Shown here: positions 26,492 to 36,500 of the stretch, one piece after another
Layout of the letters: each line of letters begins with the position of its first letter
Numbering within the stretch: the first letter of the stretch is position 1
Assembly: GCF_030815985.1 (NCBI RefSeq)
Contig: NZ_JAUSXM010000001.1
Span: forward strand, 2,046,001 to 2,110,000
Length of the DNA: 64,000 nucleotides
Reading direction: 5' to 3'
Origin: Paenibacillus sp. W2I17
Lineage (GTDB): Bacteria; Bacillota; Bacilli; Paenibacillales; Paenibacillaceae
Program-made: the position numbers and the translations under genes
Notes under the pieces: model-generated
Databases searched by the model: none
Told to the model about the DNA's origin: nothing
Seen by the model: the letters and a program-made list of their open reading frames with translations, nothing else

Positions 26492-27712
26492 TTACAAATG
26501 AAGTTCGAATGAGGCGTGAAGTGCCCTCAGGGCCTGAACCATATCTTCTTTTTTTACGAGTACCCAGATCGTTGTATTCGAATCTGCCGATTGCAGGATC
26601 TGAATGTCTGCCAGTGTCAAGGACTCCACGATTCGAGCCATAATTCCAGGTACACCATTAATGCCTCCGCCAATAACGGACACTTTGGCACAACCGGACA
26701 GGCTTTGTGGCTTGAGACCTATCTCCTGCAATACCTGTATGGCTTTCTCGGAATCACTGTCAAAAACCGTATAGACAACTCCCGAGGGGGTAACATTAAT
26801 AAAATCAACGCTGATTGAATTCTCTGCCATGGTTTTGAACACTTTAAGTTGCAATCGATCTGCACCACCACCAGGCACATCCACCGTAATTTGCGTTACA
26901 TTGCTCACGTAGGCTATGCCTGTTACATAACGGTCAACAATGCCTGTCTGCACATCCTGGAATCCTTCCGGATGCGTAACCAGCGTTCCTTCCGTGTCTG
27001 CAAAAGTAGATCTTACCCGTACTGGAATCTGGGATTGCATTGCAATCTCAACCGCACGTGGATGGATTACCTTGGCCCCGTGGTGGGCCATGTTACAGAT
27101 CTCTGCATAACTCACAACAGTCAGTGGACGTGCATCCTCAACAATTCGCGGATCAGCGGTAAGTATCCCGTTCACATCTGTGTAGATATCCACCATTTCA
27201 GCACGTAATGCTGCCCCCAGAGCTGTAGCAGACGTATCGCTTCCCCCACGACCCAGTGTCGTGAAGTCTCCGTTCTCTGTCTGCCCCTGGAATCCGGTTA
27301 CAACAACGACACGGCCGAGCTGAAGCTGCTCCAACACACGAACAGGACGGACATCCAATATCCGGGCATTCCCGAAATTGTCGTCCGTCACAAAACCTGC
27401 TTGTGCACCGGTCAGCACTGTAGTTGGAATGCCTTCATGTTCGAGTAAACTGCTCAACGTTGTCGCCGATATGATTTCACCACAGCACAGCAGTAAATCC
27501 TTTTCGCGTGCGGATAGTGCGTTTCCGTTCTGTGCAGCCCAGTCCAGCAACGTATCGGTCGCATATGGCTCGCCGCGGCGCCCCATCGCAGACACAACGA
27601 TGACCAGACTCAATCCTGCTTCAAGTTCACGTTTAACATGACGGAGCACATGCTCTCTCGCCTGAACAGTGGAGAGAGACGTGCCTCCGAATTTCTGTAC
27701 CATGATACGCAT
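26492..27712 (-). CDS. dapG: Aspartate kinase (DapG type)
   Basis: First step of the aspartate pathway, 406 aa. N-terminal kinase domain with KFGGTS (7-12) and a GRGGSDTSA nucleotide loop, then a regulatory region of two ACT domains (VSNVTQITVD, CAKVSVIGGGINGVPGI). The ATG at 27712 has GGAGG 7 nt upstream; 13 upstream in-frame residues lack an RBS. DapG of B. subtilis is the diaminopimelate-inhibited isozyme that serves cell-wall and spore needs, consistent with this neighbourhood. Confidence 0.95.
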   Translation of the reverse strand: MRIMVQKFGGTSLSTVQAREHVLRHVKRELEAGLSLVIVVSAMGRRGEPYATDTLLDWAAQNGNALSAREKDLLLCCGEIISATTLSSLLEHEGIPTTVLTGAQAGFVTDDNFGNARILDVRPVRVLEQLQLGRVVVVTGFQGQTENGDFTTLGRGGSDTSATALGAALRAEMVDIYTDVNGILTADPRIVEDARPLTVVSYAEICNMAHHGAKVIHPRAVEIAMQSQIPVRVRSTFADTEGTLVTHPEGFQDVQTGIVDRYVTGIAYVSNVTQITVDVPGGGADRLQLKVFKTMAENSISVDFINVTPSGVVYTVFDSDSEKAIQVLQEIGLKPQSLSGCAKVSVIGGGINGVPGIMARIVESLTLADIQILQSADSNTTIWVLVKKEDMVQALRALHASFELHL

Positions 27713-28089
27713 CTTTATTCCTCCATTTGTGTACGCAAGAAGACTGGACACGGGTCAAATCAACAAATGGATCACTCTAGGGAGCGTTCTGATGCGATAA
27801 TTTCAGCATTTTATACGGCATTCCATGCCGCTCCTTATTTTTTGTAATTGTCTGGGACAATTGCAAATCAAAGGTCGCGGTTGTTATCGAGGTCATGATG
27901 CATACATTCACAATAGACCTCTCCCGCTTGCTTAACCTGTACTGCCCGCAAGCAGGAATGCCTTATAGACAGGAACGTGGACATAGTAGCTGTTCAATCC
28001 AGCATATCGTCCCCCATGATTTTCTTTGTCTCTCGAACCCTTCTTCATTTCTCCAAGCGCATAAACGTTGTCACCGAATCATTGTTCCA
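27713..28089. other. 377-bp gap between dpaB and dapG where asd is expected
   Basis: No supported ORF on either strand. Small inverted repeats are seen (27816-27830 CGGCAT/ATGCCG; GCTTGC/GCAAGC around 27925-27955) without T runs on the minus strand. No sequence recognisable as a remnant of aspartate-semialdehyde dehydrogenase was found by eye. Confidence 0.6.
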
Positions 28090-28686
28090 TCAAGCCTGTG
28101 AAGAACGCTCCACAATCATCGGCTGCAACTGTTTGCCCTCAAGAGCACTCCAGCAAGCCTCTGGAATCAATTCCATTTTGGCGACTAACGAGTTTGGTTT
28201 TTTCACTGGATCGTCCTGCCCAAATGGCACAAAATACAAGTACTTGGCCACGAGCAATTTGGCGATATTCGCAGCATTCAAGCCCAGACCGTCATTCGTG
28301 GAAATCGCGAGCACAAGCGGACGCTGATTGCGCATCTGCGCTTTGGCTGCCATTAGCACTGGACTGTCGGTCATCGCATTAGCCAGCTTGCTTGTTGTAT
28401 TCCCTGTGCATGGAGCAATAACCAGCACATCAAGCAGCTTGGAAGGCCCTAATGGCTCCGCCTCAACAATTGTAGAAATGATATCATTACCTGTTATATC
28501 TTTCAACTGTTTTTGCCAATTTTGCGCCGTACCAAAGCGTGTATCCGTCGTCAGAACCGAATTCGAAATAATCGGAATGACGTTGGCACCTTCAGCTACG
28601 AAGCGGCTAATTACCGGCATAACCTCTTCAAACGTACAATGAGAACCCGTAATTGCATAACCTACCGTTTTTCCCTGCCAGTTCAT
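28090..28686 (-). CDS. dpaB: Dipicolinate synthase subunit B (SpoVFB)
   Basis: Flavoprotein-like subunit that with DpaA makes dipicolinic acid, the calcium chelator of the spore core. 198 aa; SKLLDVLVIAPCTGNTTSKLANA is the characteristic flavoprotein-family motif. The ATG overlaps the dpaA stop (ATGA) and is preceded by GGGAGG. Confidence 0.96.
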   Translation of the reverse strand: MNWQGKTVGYAITGSHCTFEEVMPVISRFVAEGANVIPIISNSVLTTDTRFGTAQNWQKQLKDITGNDIISTIVEAEPLGPSKLLDVLVIAPCTGNTTSKLANAMTDSPVLMAAKAQMRNQRPLVLAISTNDGLGLNAANIAKLLVAKYLYFVPFGQDDPVKKPNSLVAKMELIPEACWSALEGKQLQPMIVERSSQA

Positions 28687-29582
28687 GATTTAACCTCCCG
28701 TGCGTTCTGTTCTTCCAAAAGCAAACGGATCAACGCGTCGGCAATAATGCCGCCAGCCGTTTTGGGAGCAACAATGCCGGGGAGGCCAGGCGCAAGTAGC
28801 GCTTTGATACCGCGTTTATCGGCATACCTGAAATCACAGCCGCCAGGAGCGGATGCGAGGTCGATAATGACAGCCTTTTGCGGCATTCTGGACAGGATTT
28901 GTGCTGTGATTATCATAGTCGGTATCGTATTAAAAAGCAAGTCAACTTCCCCGGTCTGAGCGGCCAAATCCGTTGTCATGAAAGGCTTCCAGCCCATTAT
29001 TGTAGCGCGGGCAGCATCCTCTTCCCGCCTGATTCCCACCCGTACATTTGCTCCAAGTCCCTGCAGTGTTTTGGCCATTGTGAATCCTGTTCGACCAATG
29101 CCAAGCACAATGCATTCCGAACCATGGATTGTGAAGTCCGTCTCCCGAATAGCTATGGCGATGGCTCCCTCAGCTGTTGGAATAGAGTTATAAAGTGCAA
29201 TATCATCACGATCAAGTACTTCAACAAGTCGCAGCCCATTTTCAAGACAAAGTTCGCGCAAGAACGGCTTTGCCATACCTGTGAACACAATACAATGCTC
29301 TGGTAATGCTGCAATATGTTCCTTTTTCAAATAGATTGGTGTGTCACTGAATGAAGTACTTACTTTTCCCTGCTCATCGCAACCGACAACAGGCAGTACG
29401 AGTACATCTGCGGAAGTAAACACTTCATCCTCCAGTTCCTGGTGCTCGATCCCTGGAATGGAACGCTCTATTTTATCGAAACCCACCACACTTACCGTTG
29501 CATCCAGCTCAGCGCACTTTTGAATGACTTCAAGCTGCCGCGCATCTCCGCCCAGGACTACAATCCGGACTCCGGTCAGCAT
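28683..29582 (-). CDS. dpaA: Dipicolinate synthase subunit A (SpoVFA)
   Basis: 299 aa. A dinucleotide-binding oxidoreductase with an N-terminal DpaA domain (VVLGGDARQLE) and a Rossmann motif VLGIGRTGF near the middle. AAAGGAG stands 10 nt before the ATG at 29582; 26 upstream in-frame codons are rejected because they overlap the predicted promoter. Expressed in the mother cell in B. subtilis, and a sigma-K-like promoter lies immediately upstream here. Confidence 0.96.
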   Translation of the reverse strand: MLTGVRIVVLGGDARQLEVIQKCAELDATVSVVGFDKIERSIPGIEHQELEDEVFTSADVLVLPVVGCDEQGKVSTSFSDTPIYLKKEHIAALPEHCIVFTGMAKPFLRELCLENGLRLVEVLDRDDIALYNSIPTAEGAIAIAIRETDFTIHGSECIVLGIGRTGFTMAKTLQGLGANVRVGIRREEDAARATIMGWKPFMTTDLAAQTGEVDLLFNTIPTMIITAQILSRMPQKAVIIDLASAPGGCDFRYADKRGIKALLAPGLPGIVAPKTAGGIIADALIRLLLEEQNAREVKS

Positions 29583-29615
29583 CGGGACGTCACTCCTTTC
29601 ACCACATGTATGCCT

Positions 29616-29643
29616 TATCGTATGCAAGGGCCCACAGGGGGGT
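29616..29643 (-). promoter_or_regulatory. Predicted sigma-K promoter of dpaAB
   Basis: Minus strand AC (29643-29642), 17 bp, CATACGATA (29624-29616), an exact CATAnnnTA -10. It would give a leader of about 27 nt holding the dpaA RBS. Confidence 0.65.
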
Positions 29644-29683
29644 GAAAACAATAATTGCATTCATCCGTCTGTTTCTCAAATGT

Positions 29684-29715
29684 AAAAAAGAGCCGCCCCT
29701 GTCAGGGACGACTCT
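29684..29715 (-). terminator. Intrinsic terminator after dut
   Basis: Nearly continuous stem 29689-29715 (AGAGTCGTCCC/GGGGCGGCTCT with G-T pairs) followed by T residues on the minus strand. Confidence 0.88.
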
Positions 29716-29739
29716 AAAGAATGGGTATATTTACGCTGC

Positions 29740-30186
29740 TTATTTCCCGGTATGACCGAATCCACCTTCGCCACGTACCGTTTCCGAAAGTTCATTCACT
29801 TCCGTCAATTCAACCGCAGGCACGGTCTGGAAGACGATCTGTGCGATGCGCTCTCCCCGTACAATCGTGAACGGTTCCTGACCCAGATTAATCAACAGAA
29901 CTTTAACTTCTCCGCGATAATCCGCATCAATGGTCCCCGGTGTGTTGAGGCAGGTAATTCCATGTTTGAAGGCCAGTCCGCTCCGAGGACGGATCTGTGC
30001 TTCCAATCCAGCTGGCATTGCCATCGCAAGTCCGGTTGGGATCAGCGTACGCTGACCCGGCTGCAATACAACATCTTCCTGAAGTGCAGCTACTACATCA
30101 AAGCCGGATGCCAGCTCCGACATTTTTTGAGGCAGTTTAATATCTTCATTGCCCGGCAGTTTCTGTATTTGAACGTAATGCAACAA
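29740..30186 (-). CDS. dut: Deoxyuridine 5'-triphosphate nucleotidohydrolase
   Basis: Hydrolyses dUTP to dUMP, keeping uracil out of DNA. All five trimeric dUTPase motifs are visible, including [25 protein letters not shown] and the C-terminal [10 protein letters not shown]. The start is ambiguous: ATG at 30192 directly abuts GAAGGG, while TTG codons at 30186 and 30183 have proper spacing; 148 aa from 30186. The 5' end overlaps the 3' end of the M16 peptidase gene, so the two are likely coupled. Confidence 0.95.
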   Translation of the reverse strand: MLHYVQIQKLPGNEDIKLPQKMSELASGFDVVAALQEDVVLQPGQRTLIPTGLAMAMPAGLEAQIRPRSGLAFKHGITCLNTPGTIDADYRGEVKVLLINLGQEPFTIVRGERIAQIVFQTVPAVELTEVNELSETVRGEGGFGHTGK

Positions 30187-31429
30187 AATCATCCCTTCTC
30201 AATCCAGCGATCGTCTTATCTGAAGCGCCAACCATAGCAAGTGCAAAAGGTTCAGCAAACATCAGATCAAGTACCGCGTTAATATCGTCCATGGTAACTT
30301 GCTCAATTTTGGTGATCATCTCATCCAGCGTATGGTGTCTGCCCAGCATGAGTTCGTTTTTACCCAGACGATTCATGCGACTGCCTGTGCTTTCCAAGCT
30401 CAGAATCAAGCTGCCTTTCAGCTGTTCTTTTCCTTTACGAAGTTCATCTTCGGACAAGCCGTTTACAGCCAGGTCGCGCAGAACCTCTTTGGTCAGATCG
30501 AGCACTTCTTTGGTCTGTTTCGGTGCTGTACCCGCATATATCGTGAAAAGTCCGCTGTCCGCATGAGAGCTATGATAGGAATACACGGAGTACGCAAGAC
30601 CCCGTTTCTCACGAATTTCCTGGAACAGTCTGGAGCTCATGCCTCCACCAATGGCGTTATTCAGAACAACCATAGCGAATTGCAGCGGATCTCCGATTTT
30701 ACAGCCCGGGAACGAGATACAGATATGATTCTGTTCCGTTTTCTTTTTGTGAAAGAGCTGTCCGCTTTGGAAGGCTGGCATCGTGACTGCTTCCGTTACT
30801 CCATTTACATCAAAAGCACCAAAATGTTTCTCCATCAGATCGATTACACTGTCATCAATATTACCCGCGATACTAATGACCGTGTTCTCAATCGTGTAGT
30901 GCTCCTTCATATATGCACGCAGATGACTGGAATCCATCGCTTTGAGACGTTCTTCCGTACCCAGGATTGGGTATGCGAGTGGATGCTCACCATAGGCGGC
31001 CAAGGCCATCAGATCATGAACCATATCATCAGGCGTATCTTCATACATCGAGATTTCTTCCAGAATGACGTTTTTCTCCTTGATCAATTCACCATCATCC
31101 ATTTTGGAGCGGAAAAACATATCAGACAATACATCAACCGCAATCGGCAAATGTTCATCCAACACTTTAGCATAATAACACGTGTATTCTTTGGAAGTGA
31201 ATGCGTTCACGTTACCGCCAATCGCATCGAACTGCTCCGCAATCGCCTTGGCATCATAACGATCTGTTCCCTTGAACAGCATGTGTTCAATAAAATGTGA
31301 TACTCCGTTACTTGCAGGTTGCTCATTGCGTGAACCTGTCTTGACCCATATTCCGAAAGACACAGAACGGCAGGTCGGTATCTGTTCCATGACAACTCTG
31401 AGGCCATTGCCCAGCTGAATTTTTTTCAT
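30146..31429 (-). CDS. M16-family zinc protease (YmxG/MlpA-like)
   Basis: 427 aa. Zinc motif HFIEH (45-49) with the downstream [18 protein letters not shown] glutamates, so catalytically competent. Resembles the processing-peptidase beta subunit; C-terminal lobe has [15 protein letters not shown]. Distinct from the YmfF/YmfH pair elsewhere in the window. GGAGGG lies 6 nt before the ATG. The pnp-ylxY-M16 order is as in B. subtilis, where mlpA (ymxG) occupies this place. Confidence 0.95.
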   Translation of the reverse strand: MKKIQLGNGLRVVMEQIPTCRSVSFGIWVKTGSRNEQPASNGVSHFIEHMLFKGTDRYDAKAIAEQFDAIGGNVNAFTSKEYTCYYAKVLDEHLPIAVDVLSDMFFRSKMDDGELIKEKNVILEEISMYEDTPDDMVHDLMALAAYGEHPLAYPILGTEERLKAMDSSHLRAYMKEHYTIENTVISIAGNIDDSVIDLMEKHFGAFDVNGVTEAVTMPAFQSGQLFHKKKTEQNHICISFPGCKIGDPLQFAMVVLNNAIGGGMSSRLFQEIREKRGLAYSVYSYHSSHADSGLFTIYAGTAPKQTKEVLDLTKEVLRDLAVNGLSEDELRKGKEQLKGSLILSLESTGSRMNRLGKNELMLGRHHTLDEMITKIEQVTMDDINAVLDLMFAEPFALAMVGASDKTIAGLRRDDFVALRSNTETAGQ

Positions 31430-31529
31430 GGTTGGCCCTCCTACATCTCTATAATTGCCTTGATTTCAACCTTGAAATTGAAATCGACATTTGGGTTCCA
31501 ACTGTTTGATATTAACAAAAAAACAACGT

Positions 31530-32525
31530 TCACTCAACCGCAGAGGTATTTACACGTTCCGAAGACAGCGTCTCACTTACTGTTCCGAGCACCAGACCTT
31601 TGGCCCGTATGGATTGAATCATGCCCTTTAAAGCTCCCGAAGAAGCAGCTGTAGGGTGCATTAGAATTAACGTGCCTGCCTCGGTATTTTTAGCAATTTT
31701 GGCAACAACGGCATCCGGGCTTGGCTTACGCCAATCCACAGTATCTACTGTCCATAACACGGTTTGCAGTCCCATGGATGAAGCAATGTCAACGGTCTTC
31801 TGATTAAAGTCACCGGAAGGCGGAGCAAACCAACGATTCTCTACGCCCAGTGTTTTATGGAGCAGATCCTGGGTTTTGCTAATTTCCAGCTTGGCCCGTT
31901 CTGCGCTCAATCGACTCATATTGGGGTGAGAATATGCATGATTGGACATCTCATGCCCACGCTTTTGAATTTCTTTGGCCAGTTCAACATTTTTGCTTAA
32001 CCAACTTCCATCCAGAAAAAAAGTAGCCTTCACTTTCTCGGCATCGAGCGTATCCAGCATCGGTTTAATGTATTCGTTCCCCCAGGCCACATTAATCATA
32101 AAAGAAACCATCGGTTTGTTTGCATTCCCCCGATAAATCGGATGTGCACCCAAATCCTTAAGCTGGATCTCCGGCTCAATCTGACGGTAGACATACGCTA
32201 TTTTGGTATTCAACGTTCCACTCAGCGCCTTACGGTATGTCGCTTCCACATCAATCTCCATGCCATTATAACCAGGAATCGCTTTCCATACCCGATCCAC
32301 TCTGGCATTTACCGGAGCAATTTTCGTTTCAGCCGCTTTATCCCGAATCGCAGACAACAGCGCATCTTCTCCAGTTGCCTCCTTAAACATGTCAAAAGCA
32401 TTTTGCGTACCTGGCCCATCACGGATCTCCGTAATGTATGTACGTACACTGCCAACTTGTCCGATCAATATGACCGCAGTCACACCCGCCAGAACAGCCG
32501 CCAGCTTTTTGGATTGGTTTCCCAC
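31530..32525 (-). CDS. ylxY: Polysaccharide deacetylase family protein YlxY
   Basis: 331 aa with an N-terminal membrane anchor or signal (about 8-24) and a C-terminal NodB-type domain (about 140-320). The canonical metal Asp pair of TFDDG is replaced by SFMINVAWG, while MSNHAYSHPNMS keeps the histidines. Deacetylase activity is therefore doubtful, as for YlxY of other bacilli. GTG start with GGGAGGA 7 nt upstream. Role unknown; probably sporulation or envelope related. Confidence 0.9.
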   Translation of the reverse strand: MGNQSKKLAAVLAGVTAVILIGQVGSVRTYITEIRDGPGTQNAFDMFKEATGEDALLSAIRDKAAETKIAPVNARVDRVWKAIPGYNGMEIDVEATYRKALSGTLNTKIAYVYRQIEPEIQLKDLGAHPIYRGNANKPMVSFMINVAWGNEYIKPMLDTLDAEKVKATFFLDGSWLSKNVELAKEIQKRGHEMSNHAYSHPNMSRLSAERAKLEISKTQDLLHKTLGVENRWFAPPSGDFNQKTVDIASSMGLQTVLWTVDTVDWRKPSPDAVVAKIAKNTEAGTLILMHPTAASSGALKGMIQSIRAKGLVLGTVSETLSSERVNTSAVE

Positions 32526-32626
32526 AGCTCCATCCTCCCGCCGTCTTTGTCCCCATCATATGAGGACAAGGGCAAAAATATGAATGCTGAGCCATGGTTT
32601 CATCCTTGCTTTACGTATTTAAACGT

Positions 32627-32660
32627 TAAAAAAAGAGCCAGAAATTCACATTCTGTCTCT
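32627..32660 (-). terminator. Intrinsic terminator after pnp
   Basis: Stem AGAGACAGAA/TTCTGGCTCT with one mismatch, followed by a T run on the minus strand. Confidence 0.8.
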
Positions 32661-32700
32661 TCATTCAATCTATCCATTTATAACCTGTCGCTTCGGTATC

Positions 32701-34803
32701 CTAGGATTGAGCCGGAGCTTCAGCAGTCAAAACTGCTTTACGGGACAAGTTGATTCGACCTTGTGGGTCAATTTCCGTTACTTTTACCGTAATGGAATCA
32801 CCGATAGCTACAACATCTTCCACTTTGGCAACACGTTCAGTTGACAGTTGCGAGATGTGTACCAGACCTTCTTTGTTCGGAAGTACTTCAACAAATGCAC
32901 CGAATTTTTCTACGCGTTTTACTTTGCCGACATAAATCTCGCCGACCAATACTTCGCGCACAATACCTTCGATGATCGCTTTGGCTTTATCATTCATCTC
33001 CTGGTTGGAAGAAGCGATAAAGACACGTCCATCCTGTTCAATATCAATTTTAACACCGGTTTCTTCGATGATTTTATTGATAATTTTACCACCTGCACCG
33101 ATCACATCACGGATTTTGTCCGGATTGATATGCATCGTTGTAATTTTAGGCGCATATTGTGATAACTGCTCACGTGGAGTTTTCAATATTTCGTTCATTT
33201 TGCCCAAAATGTGCATACGACCTTCTTTGGCTTGCGCCAATGCATCAGACAAAATTTGACGATTAATACCAGCAATTTTAATGTCCATTTGAATCGCGGT
33301 TACACCTTCAGGTGTTCCTGCTACCTTGAAGTCCATGTCACCCAGGTGATCTTCCATACCCTGAATATCACTCAGAATGGATACATGATCACCATCTTTG
33401 ATCAGACCCATAGCTACACCCGCAACTGGAGCTTTGATTGGAACACCTGCATCCATCATAGCTAAAGTGCTGGCACAGATACTTGCCTGAGATGATGAGC
33501 CGTTGGATTCCAGAACTTCAGATACCAAACGAATCGTGTACGGGAAATCCGTTTCGGAAGGGATCACTTTGGAAAGAGCGCGCTCACCCAGAGCACCATG
33601 TCCGATTTCGCGACGGCCTGGAGCACGTAATGGACGAGCTTCACCTACGCTGAATGGTGGGAAGTTATAGTGATGCATGAATCGTTTCGTTTCTTCAAGA
33701 CTGATTCCGTCCAAAATCTGAACATCACCCAGTGCACCAAGTGTACAAACGCTAAGTGCTTGCGTTTGACCGCGCGTAAACAGTCCTGTACCATGTGCAC
33801 GTGGCAACAGAGATGTATCACATTCAATTGGGCGAATTTCAGCAAGTCCACGTCCATCCGGACGAACTTTATCATGCGTGATCAGACGACGCACTTCTTC
33901 TTTGACGATATCGTGCAGAACTTCCTTCACGTCTTTGAGCAATTCCGGACTTTCAATATATTTCTCTTCAAAGTGAGCAACGGTTTCGTCATTCACTACA
34001 TCGATTGCATCTTGACGAGCATGCTTCTCGGCGATTTTAACCGCTTCGACCAGACGAGCGCTGGCGAATTCACGCACACTGTTGTTAACTTCAGCATTAA
34101 CGGTACGCAACTTAACAGCCATTTTTTCTTTTCCAGCAACTTGCACGAGTTGTTCGATTACAGCAATAATGTTTTGGATCTCATCATGTCCAAACATGAT
34201 TGCTTCGAGCATCACTTCTTCCGGCACTTCGTTTGCTTCGGCCTCAACCATCATGATGGCATCTTTGGTTCCTGCAACGACCAGTTCAATATCACTGACT
34301 TCAAGCTGTGCAATCGTTGGGTTAATGATGAACTCGCCATCAATACGTCCAACTTTCACGCCACCAATCGGTCCGCTGAATGGAACATCCGAAATGCTCA
34401 ATGCTGCTGATGTACCAATCATTGCAGCGATTTGCGGTTCGCAATCCTGATCCACACTCATAACGATATTCAGAACTTGTACATCATTCCGGAAGCCTTC
34501 CGGGAACAAAGGACGAATTGGACGGTCTGTCAGACGGCTCGAAAGAATCGCTTTCTCACTTGGTCTGCCTTCACGTTTAATAAACCCACCCGGGATTTTA
34601 CCTACGGCGTACAATCTTTCTTCATAGTTCACCGTTAATGGGAAAAAGTCCAGATCTTTCGGCTCACTTGATGCTGTCACAGTACACAGTACCACGGTAT
34701 CCCCGTATGTTACCTTAACGGCAGCATTAGCCTGCTTGGCCAAACGCCCGGTCTCAAGCGTAAGCTTTCTTCCACCAAGCTGCATTTCAACACGCTGTTC
34801 CAT
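32701..34803 (-). CDS. pnp: Polyribonucleotide nucleotidyltransferase (PNPase)
   Basis: Phosphorolytic 3'-5' exoribonuclease of the degradosome, 700 aa. Two RNase PH domains separated by a helical segment (first [21 protein letters not shown]; second catalytic [19 protein letters not shown] and [10 protein letters not shown]), then KH ([15 protein letters not shown]) and S1 ([16 protein letters not shown]) domains. The ATG at 34803 has AAGGAGGGG 4 nt upstream; 38 upstream in-frame codons fall in the leader and are rejected. Confidence 0.98.
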   Translation of the reverse strand: MEQRVEMQLGGRKLTLETGRLAKQANAAVKVTYGDTVVLCTVTASSEPKDLDFFPLTVNYEERLYAVGKIPGGFIKREGRPSEKAILSSRLTDRPIRPLFPEGFRNDVQVLNIVMSVDQDCEPQIAAMIGTSAALSISDVPFSGPIGGVKVGRIDGEFIINPTIAQLEVSDIELVVAGTKDAIMMVEAEANEVPEEVMLEAIMFGHDEIQNIIAVIEQLVQVAGKEKMAVKLRTVNAEVNNSVREFASARLVEAVKIAEKHARQDAIDVVNDETVAHFEEKYIESPELLKDVKEVLHDIVKEEVRRLITHDKVRPDGRGLAEIRPIECDTSLLPRAHGTGLFTRGQTQALSVCTLGALGDVQILDGISLEETKRFMHHYNFPPFSVGEARPLRAPGRREIGHGALGERALSKVIPSETDFPYTIRLVSEVLESNGSSSQASICASTLAMMDAGVPIKAPVAGVAMGLIKDGDHVSILSDIQGMEDHLGDMDFKVAGTPEGVTAIQMDIKIAGINRQILSDALAQAKEGRMHILGKMNEILKTPREQLSQYAPKITTMHINPDKIRDVIGAGGKIINKIIEETGVKIDIEQDGRVFIASSNQEMNDKAKAIIEGIVREVLVGEIYVGKVKRVEKFGAFVEVLPNKEGLVHISQLSTERVAKVEDVVAIGDSITVKVTEIDPQGRINLSRKAVLTAEAPAQS

Positions 34804-34920
34804 GAAACCCCTCCTTTTATTCGTTCCTAATTCAATGGATTCTGCATATTCACAGTATTTCCTGCTTGTCCTGCATTCATTAGCTATGTATGGAACTTTC
34901 AACATGCTAACCTGCACAAC

Positions 34921-34938
34921 AAAAGCTCCTCACGGAGC
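34921..34938 (-). terminator. Hairpin with T run between rpsO and pnp
   Basis: GCTCC, loop GTGA, GGAGC then TTTTGTTGT on the minus strand. A terminator or attenuator between rpsO and pnp. Confidence 0.7.
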
Positions 34939-34978
34939 CCCATCTACAAATATATGGCAACATGTTCATCTACAAAAC

Positions 34979-35039
34979 AACCCGGCTGTAAGTTCCGCTT
35001 GTCCTTTTAGACAAAAGAATGACGGATAACAGCCAGGTT
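34979..35039 (-). promoter_or_regulatory. Long stem-loop in the rpsO-pnp intergenic RNA
   Basis: Eleven-bp arms 34979-34989 and 35029-35039 all pair (one G-T), and an inner TTGTC/GACAA hairpin sits at 34999-35014. It follows the rpsO stop by about 24 nt. Possible processing or pnp autoregulatory site by analogy with the rpsO-pnp region of enterobacteria; no direct evidence. Confidence 0.5.
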
Positions 35040-35062
35040 GATTTTGAAAACATGTACGATAA

Positions 35063-35332
35063 TTAACGACGCAATCCGAGTTTTTCGATCAGTGCGCTGT
35101 AACGTTTAACATCTTTGTTTTTCACGTAAGCCAAAAGCTTACGACGTTGACCTACCATTTTCAAAAGTCCACGACGTGAGTGGTGGTCTTTCTTATGCGT
35201 ACGCAAGTGGTTTGTCAAACTTGTGATGTTTTCCGTAAGGATAGCAACTTGCACCTCTGGAGATCCTGTATCGGACTCGTGAGTTTTGTGCTCGTCGATC
35301 AGTTGTTGTTTACGTTCTTGAGTCAATGCCAT
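35063..35332 (-). CDS. rpsO: 30S ribosomal protein S15
   Basis: 89 aa, the exact family length ([20 protein letters not shown] start, KLGLRR end). Binds 16S rRNA helices 20-22 in the platform. The ATG at 35332 has GGAGG 8 nt upstream; the longer frame is leader sequence. It has its own promoter and a structured leader. Confidence 0.99.
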   Translation of the reverse strand: MALTQERKQQLIDEHKTHESDTGSPEVQVAILTENITSLTNHLRTHKKDHHSRRGLLKMVGQRRKLLAYVKNKDVKRYSALIEKLGLRR

Positions 35333-35428
35333 CCTGTTCACCTCCTTCAATATAATCGCCATTAGCCTCGTCACCGCCGGTGAGAGCAAGCAACCAAGCC
35401 AAGGTTAATGTTGTCTCAATCGACAACG
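35333..35428 (-). promoter_or_regulatory. Structured rpsO leader, possible S15 autoregulatory site
   Basis: On the minus strand the ~95-nt leader holds GTTGTC-GATTGA-GACAAC near its 5' end and CTCACCGGCGGTGACGAG closer to the RBS, both able to fold. S15 represses its own mRNA in many Firmicutes through leader RNA; assignment here is by position and structure only. Confidence 0.4.
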
Positions 35429-35434
35429 TAGTAC

Positions 35435-35464
35435 AGTATATCATAATTGCCTAGTTAAAGTAAA
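35435..35464 (-). promoter_or_regulatory. Predicted sigma-A promoter of rpsO
   Basis: Minus strand TTTACT (35464-35459), 18-bp spacer, TATACT (35440-35435), between ribF and rpsO. Confidence 0.6.
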
Positions 35465-35491
35465 TGTAAACATGCATTTAATCCTGAACCT

Positions 35492-36430
35492 TTAAGATAA
35501 CAGGCGGCCGGCAGTTAATGCATCTTCACGAATCTGGCTAATTAATGCCTCAATGGAGTCAAACTTTCGTTCTGCACGAATATAGTGAACGAGCTCAACC
35601 TTTAGTTCCTGGTCATACAAGTGTCCATCAAAATCAATCAGGTGCACTTCAAACGTAGGTTTCATCCCGCTTTCGTGAAACGTAGGTTTCACACCGAGAT
35701 TCATTACGCCATGCAGTTCCTGTTCGCCATACTGCACACGAACAGCGTAAACACCCTTCGACGGGGTAACGTAATGATCCGTGAGTTCAAGGTTGGCTGT
35801 AGGAAATCCAATCGTTCGTCCACGCTTCTCCCCGTGAATGACGGTTCCTCTGATGCTGTAAGGTCGGCCAAGCCAATGACTGGCCTCATCCATCTCCCCA
35901 CGCTTCAACAGGCCACGAATGAGAGAACTGCTCACTTTTTCACCATTTAACAAGAAAGGAGGAACGGTTTCCACCGTCATCTCTCCTTCTCCCAAAGTAC
36001 GAAGAAGTTGTTCATCCCCGGCACCCTTGTGACCAAAACGGAAGTCAAAACCCACCACCGCTGTTCGTGTCTGAAGAGGAATCAACAAGTCGTGTACGAA
36101 TTGTTGCGGCGTCAACCGTGAGAAATCTTCATTGAACTCCACCACATAGAGTACATCAACGCCCATTCCTGCCAAGATCTCTTCTTTATCTCTCAAGGGA
36201 GTTAAATAACCCTCGTAATCCCCTTTGCGCATAACTTCCTTCGGATGTGGATGAAAGGTCATGACCGCTGCCTGCATGCCCGTTTCCCGCGCAATGCGGA
36301 CAGCTGATAAAATGACACTTGCATGTCCGAGATGCAGTCCGTCGAATTGACCAATCGCAAGCACTTGGGGCAGTGTGCTCAGCTCAGTCGAATGTAACGT
36401 CTGCGGATAGGTTAGCATTACGGTTTTCAC
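35492..36430 (-). CDS. ribF: Bifunctional riboflavin kinase / FAD synthetase
   Basis: Makes FMN then FAD. 312 aa. N-terminal FAD synthetase nucleotidyltransferase with GQFDGLHLGH (27-36) and MTFHPHP; C-terminal riboflavin kinase with RTIGFPTANLEL and KGVYAVRV. The GTG at 36430 is chosen: AGGTGA lies 6 nt upstream, whereas the ATG two codons earlier overlaps the RBS. Last gene of the rimP-nusA-infB unit before the rpsO promoter. Confidence 0.96.
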   Translation of the reverse strand: MKTVMLTYPQTLHSTELSTLPQVLAIGQFDGLHLGHASVILSAVRIARETGMQAAVMTFHPHPKEVMRKGDYEGYLTPLRDKEEILAGMGVDVLYVVEFNEDFSRLTPQQFVHDLLIPLQTRTAVVGFDFRFGHKGAGDEQLLRTLGEGEMTVETVPPFLLNGEKVSSSLIRGLLKRGEMDEASHWLGRPYSIRGTVIHGEKRGRTIGFPTANLELTDHYVTPSKGVYAVRVQYGEQELHGVMNLGVKPTFHESGMKPTFEVHLIDFDGHLYDQELKVELVHYIRAERKFDSIEALISQIREDALTAGRLLS

Positions 36431-36500
36431 AATCATTCACCTGCATTTCACTAGATAGGCCAAGCTAGAGCATCACCACAACTCCAAGCTCGAAACCTCT

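Noticed and set aside
27816..27830. Inverted repeat CGGCAT/ATGCCG read as a terminator
   Set aside because: A T run follows only on the plus strand, where no gene ends; on the coding strand it lies upstream of dapG without a T run.
30299..31300. 333-codon plus-strand frame opposite the M16 peptidase gene
   Set aside because: The minus-strand gene encodes a complete conserved zinc protease; the plus-strand product has no recognisable domain or RBS.
33670..34410. 246-codon plus-strand frame inside pnp
   Set aside because: Shadow of the PNPase coding sequence; no supporting start signal and unrelated composition.
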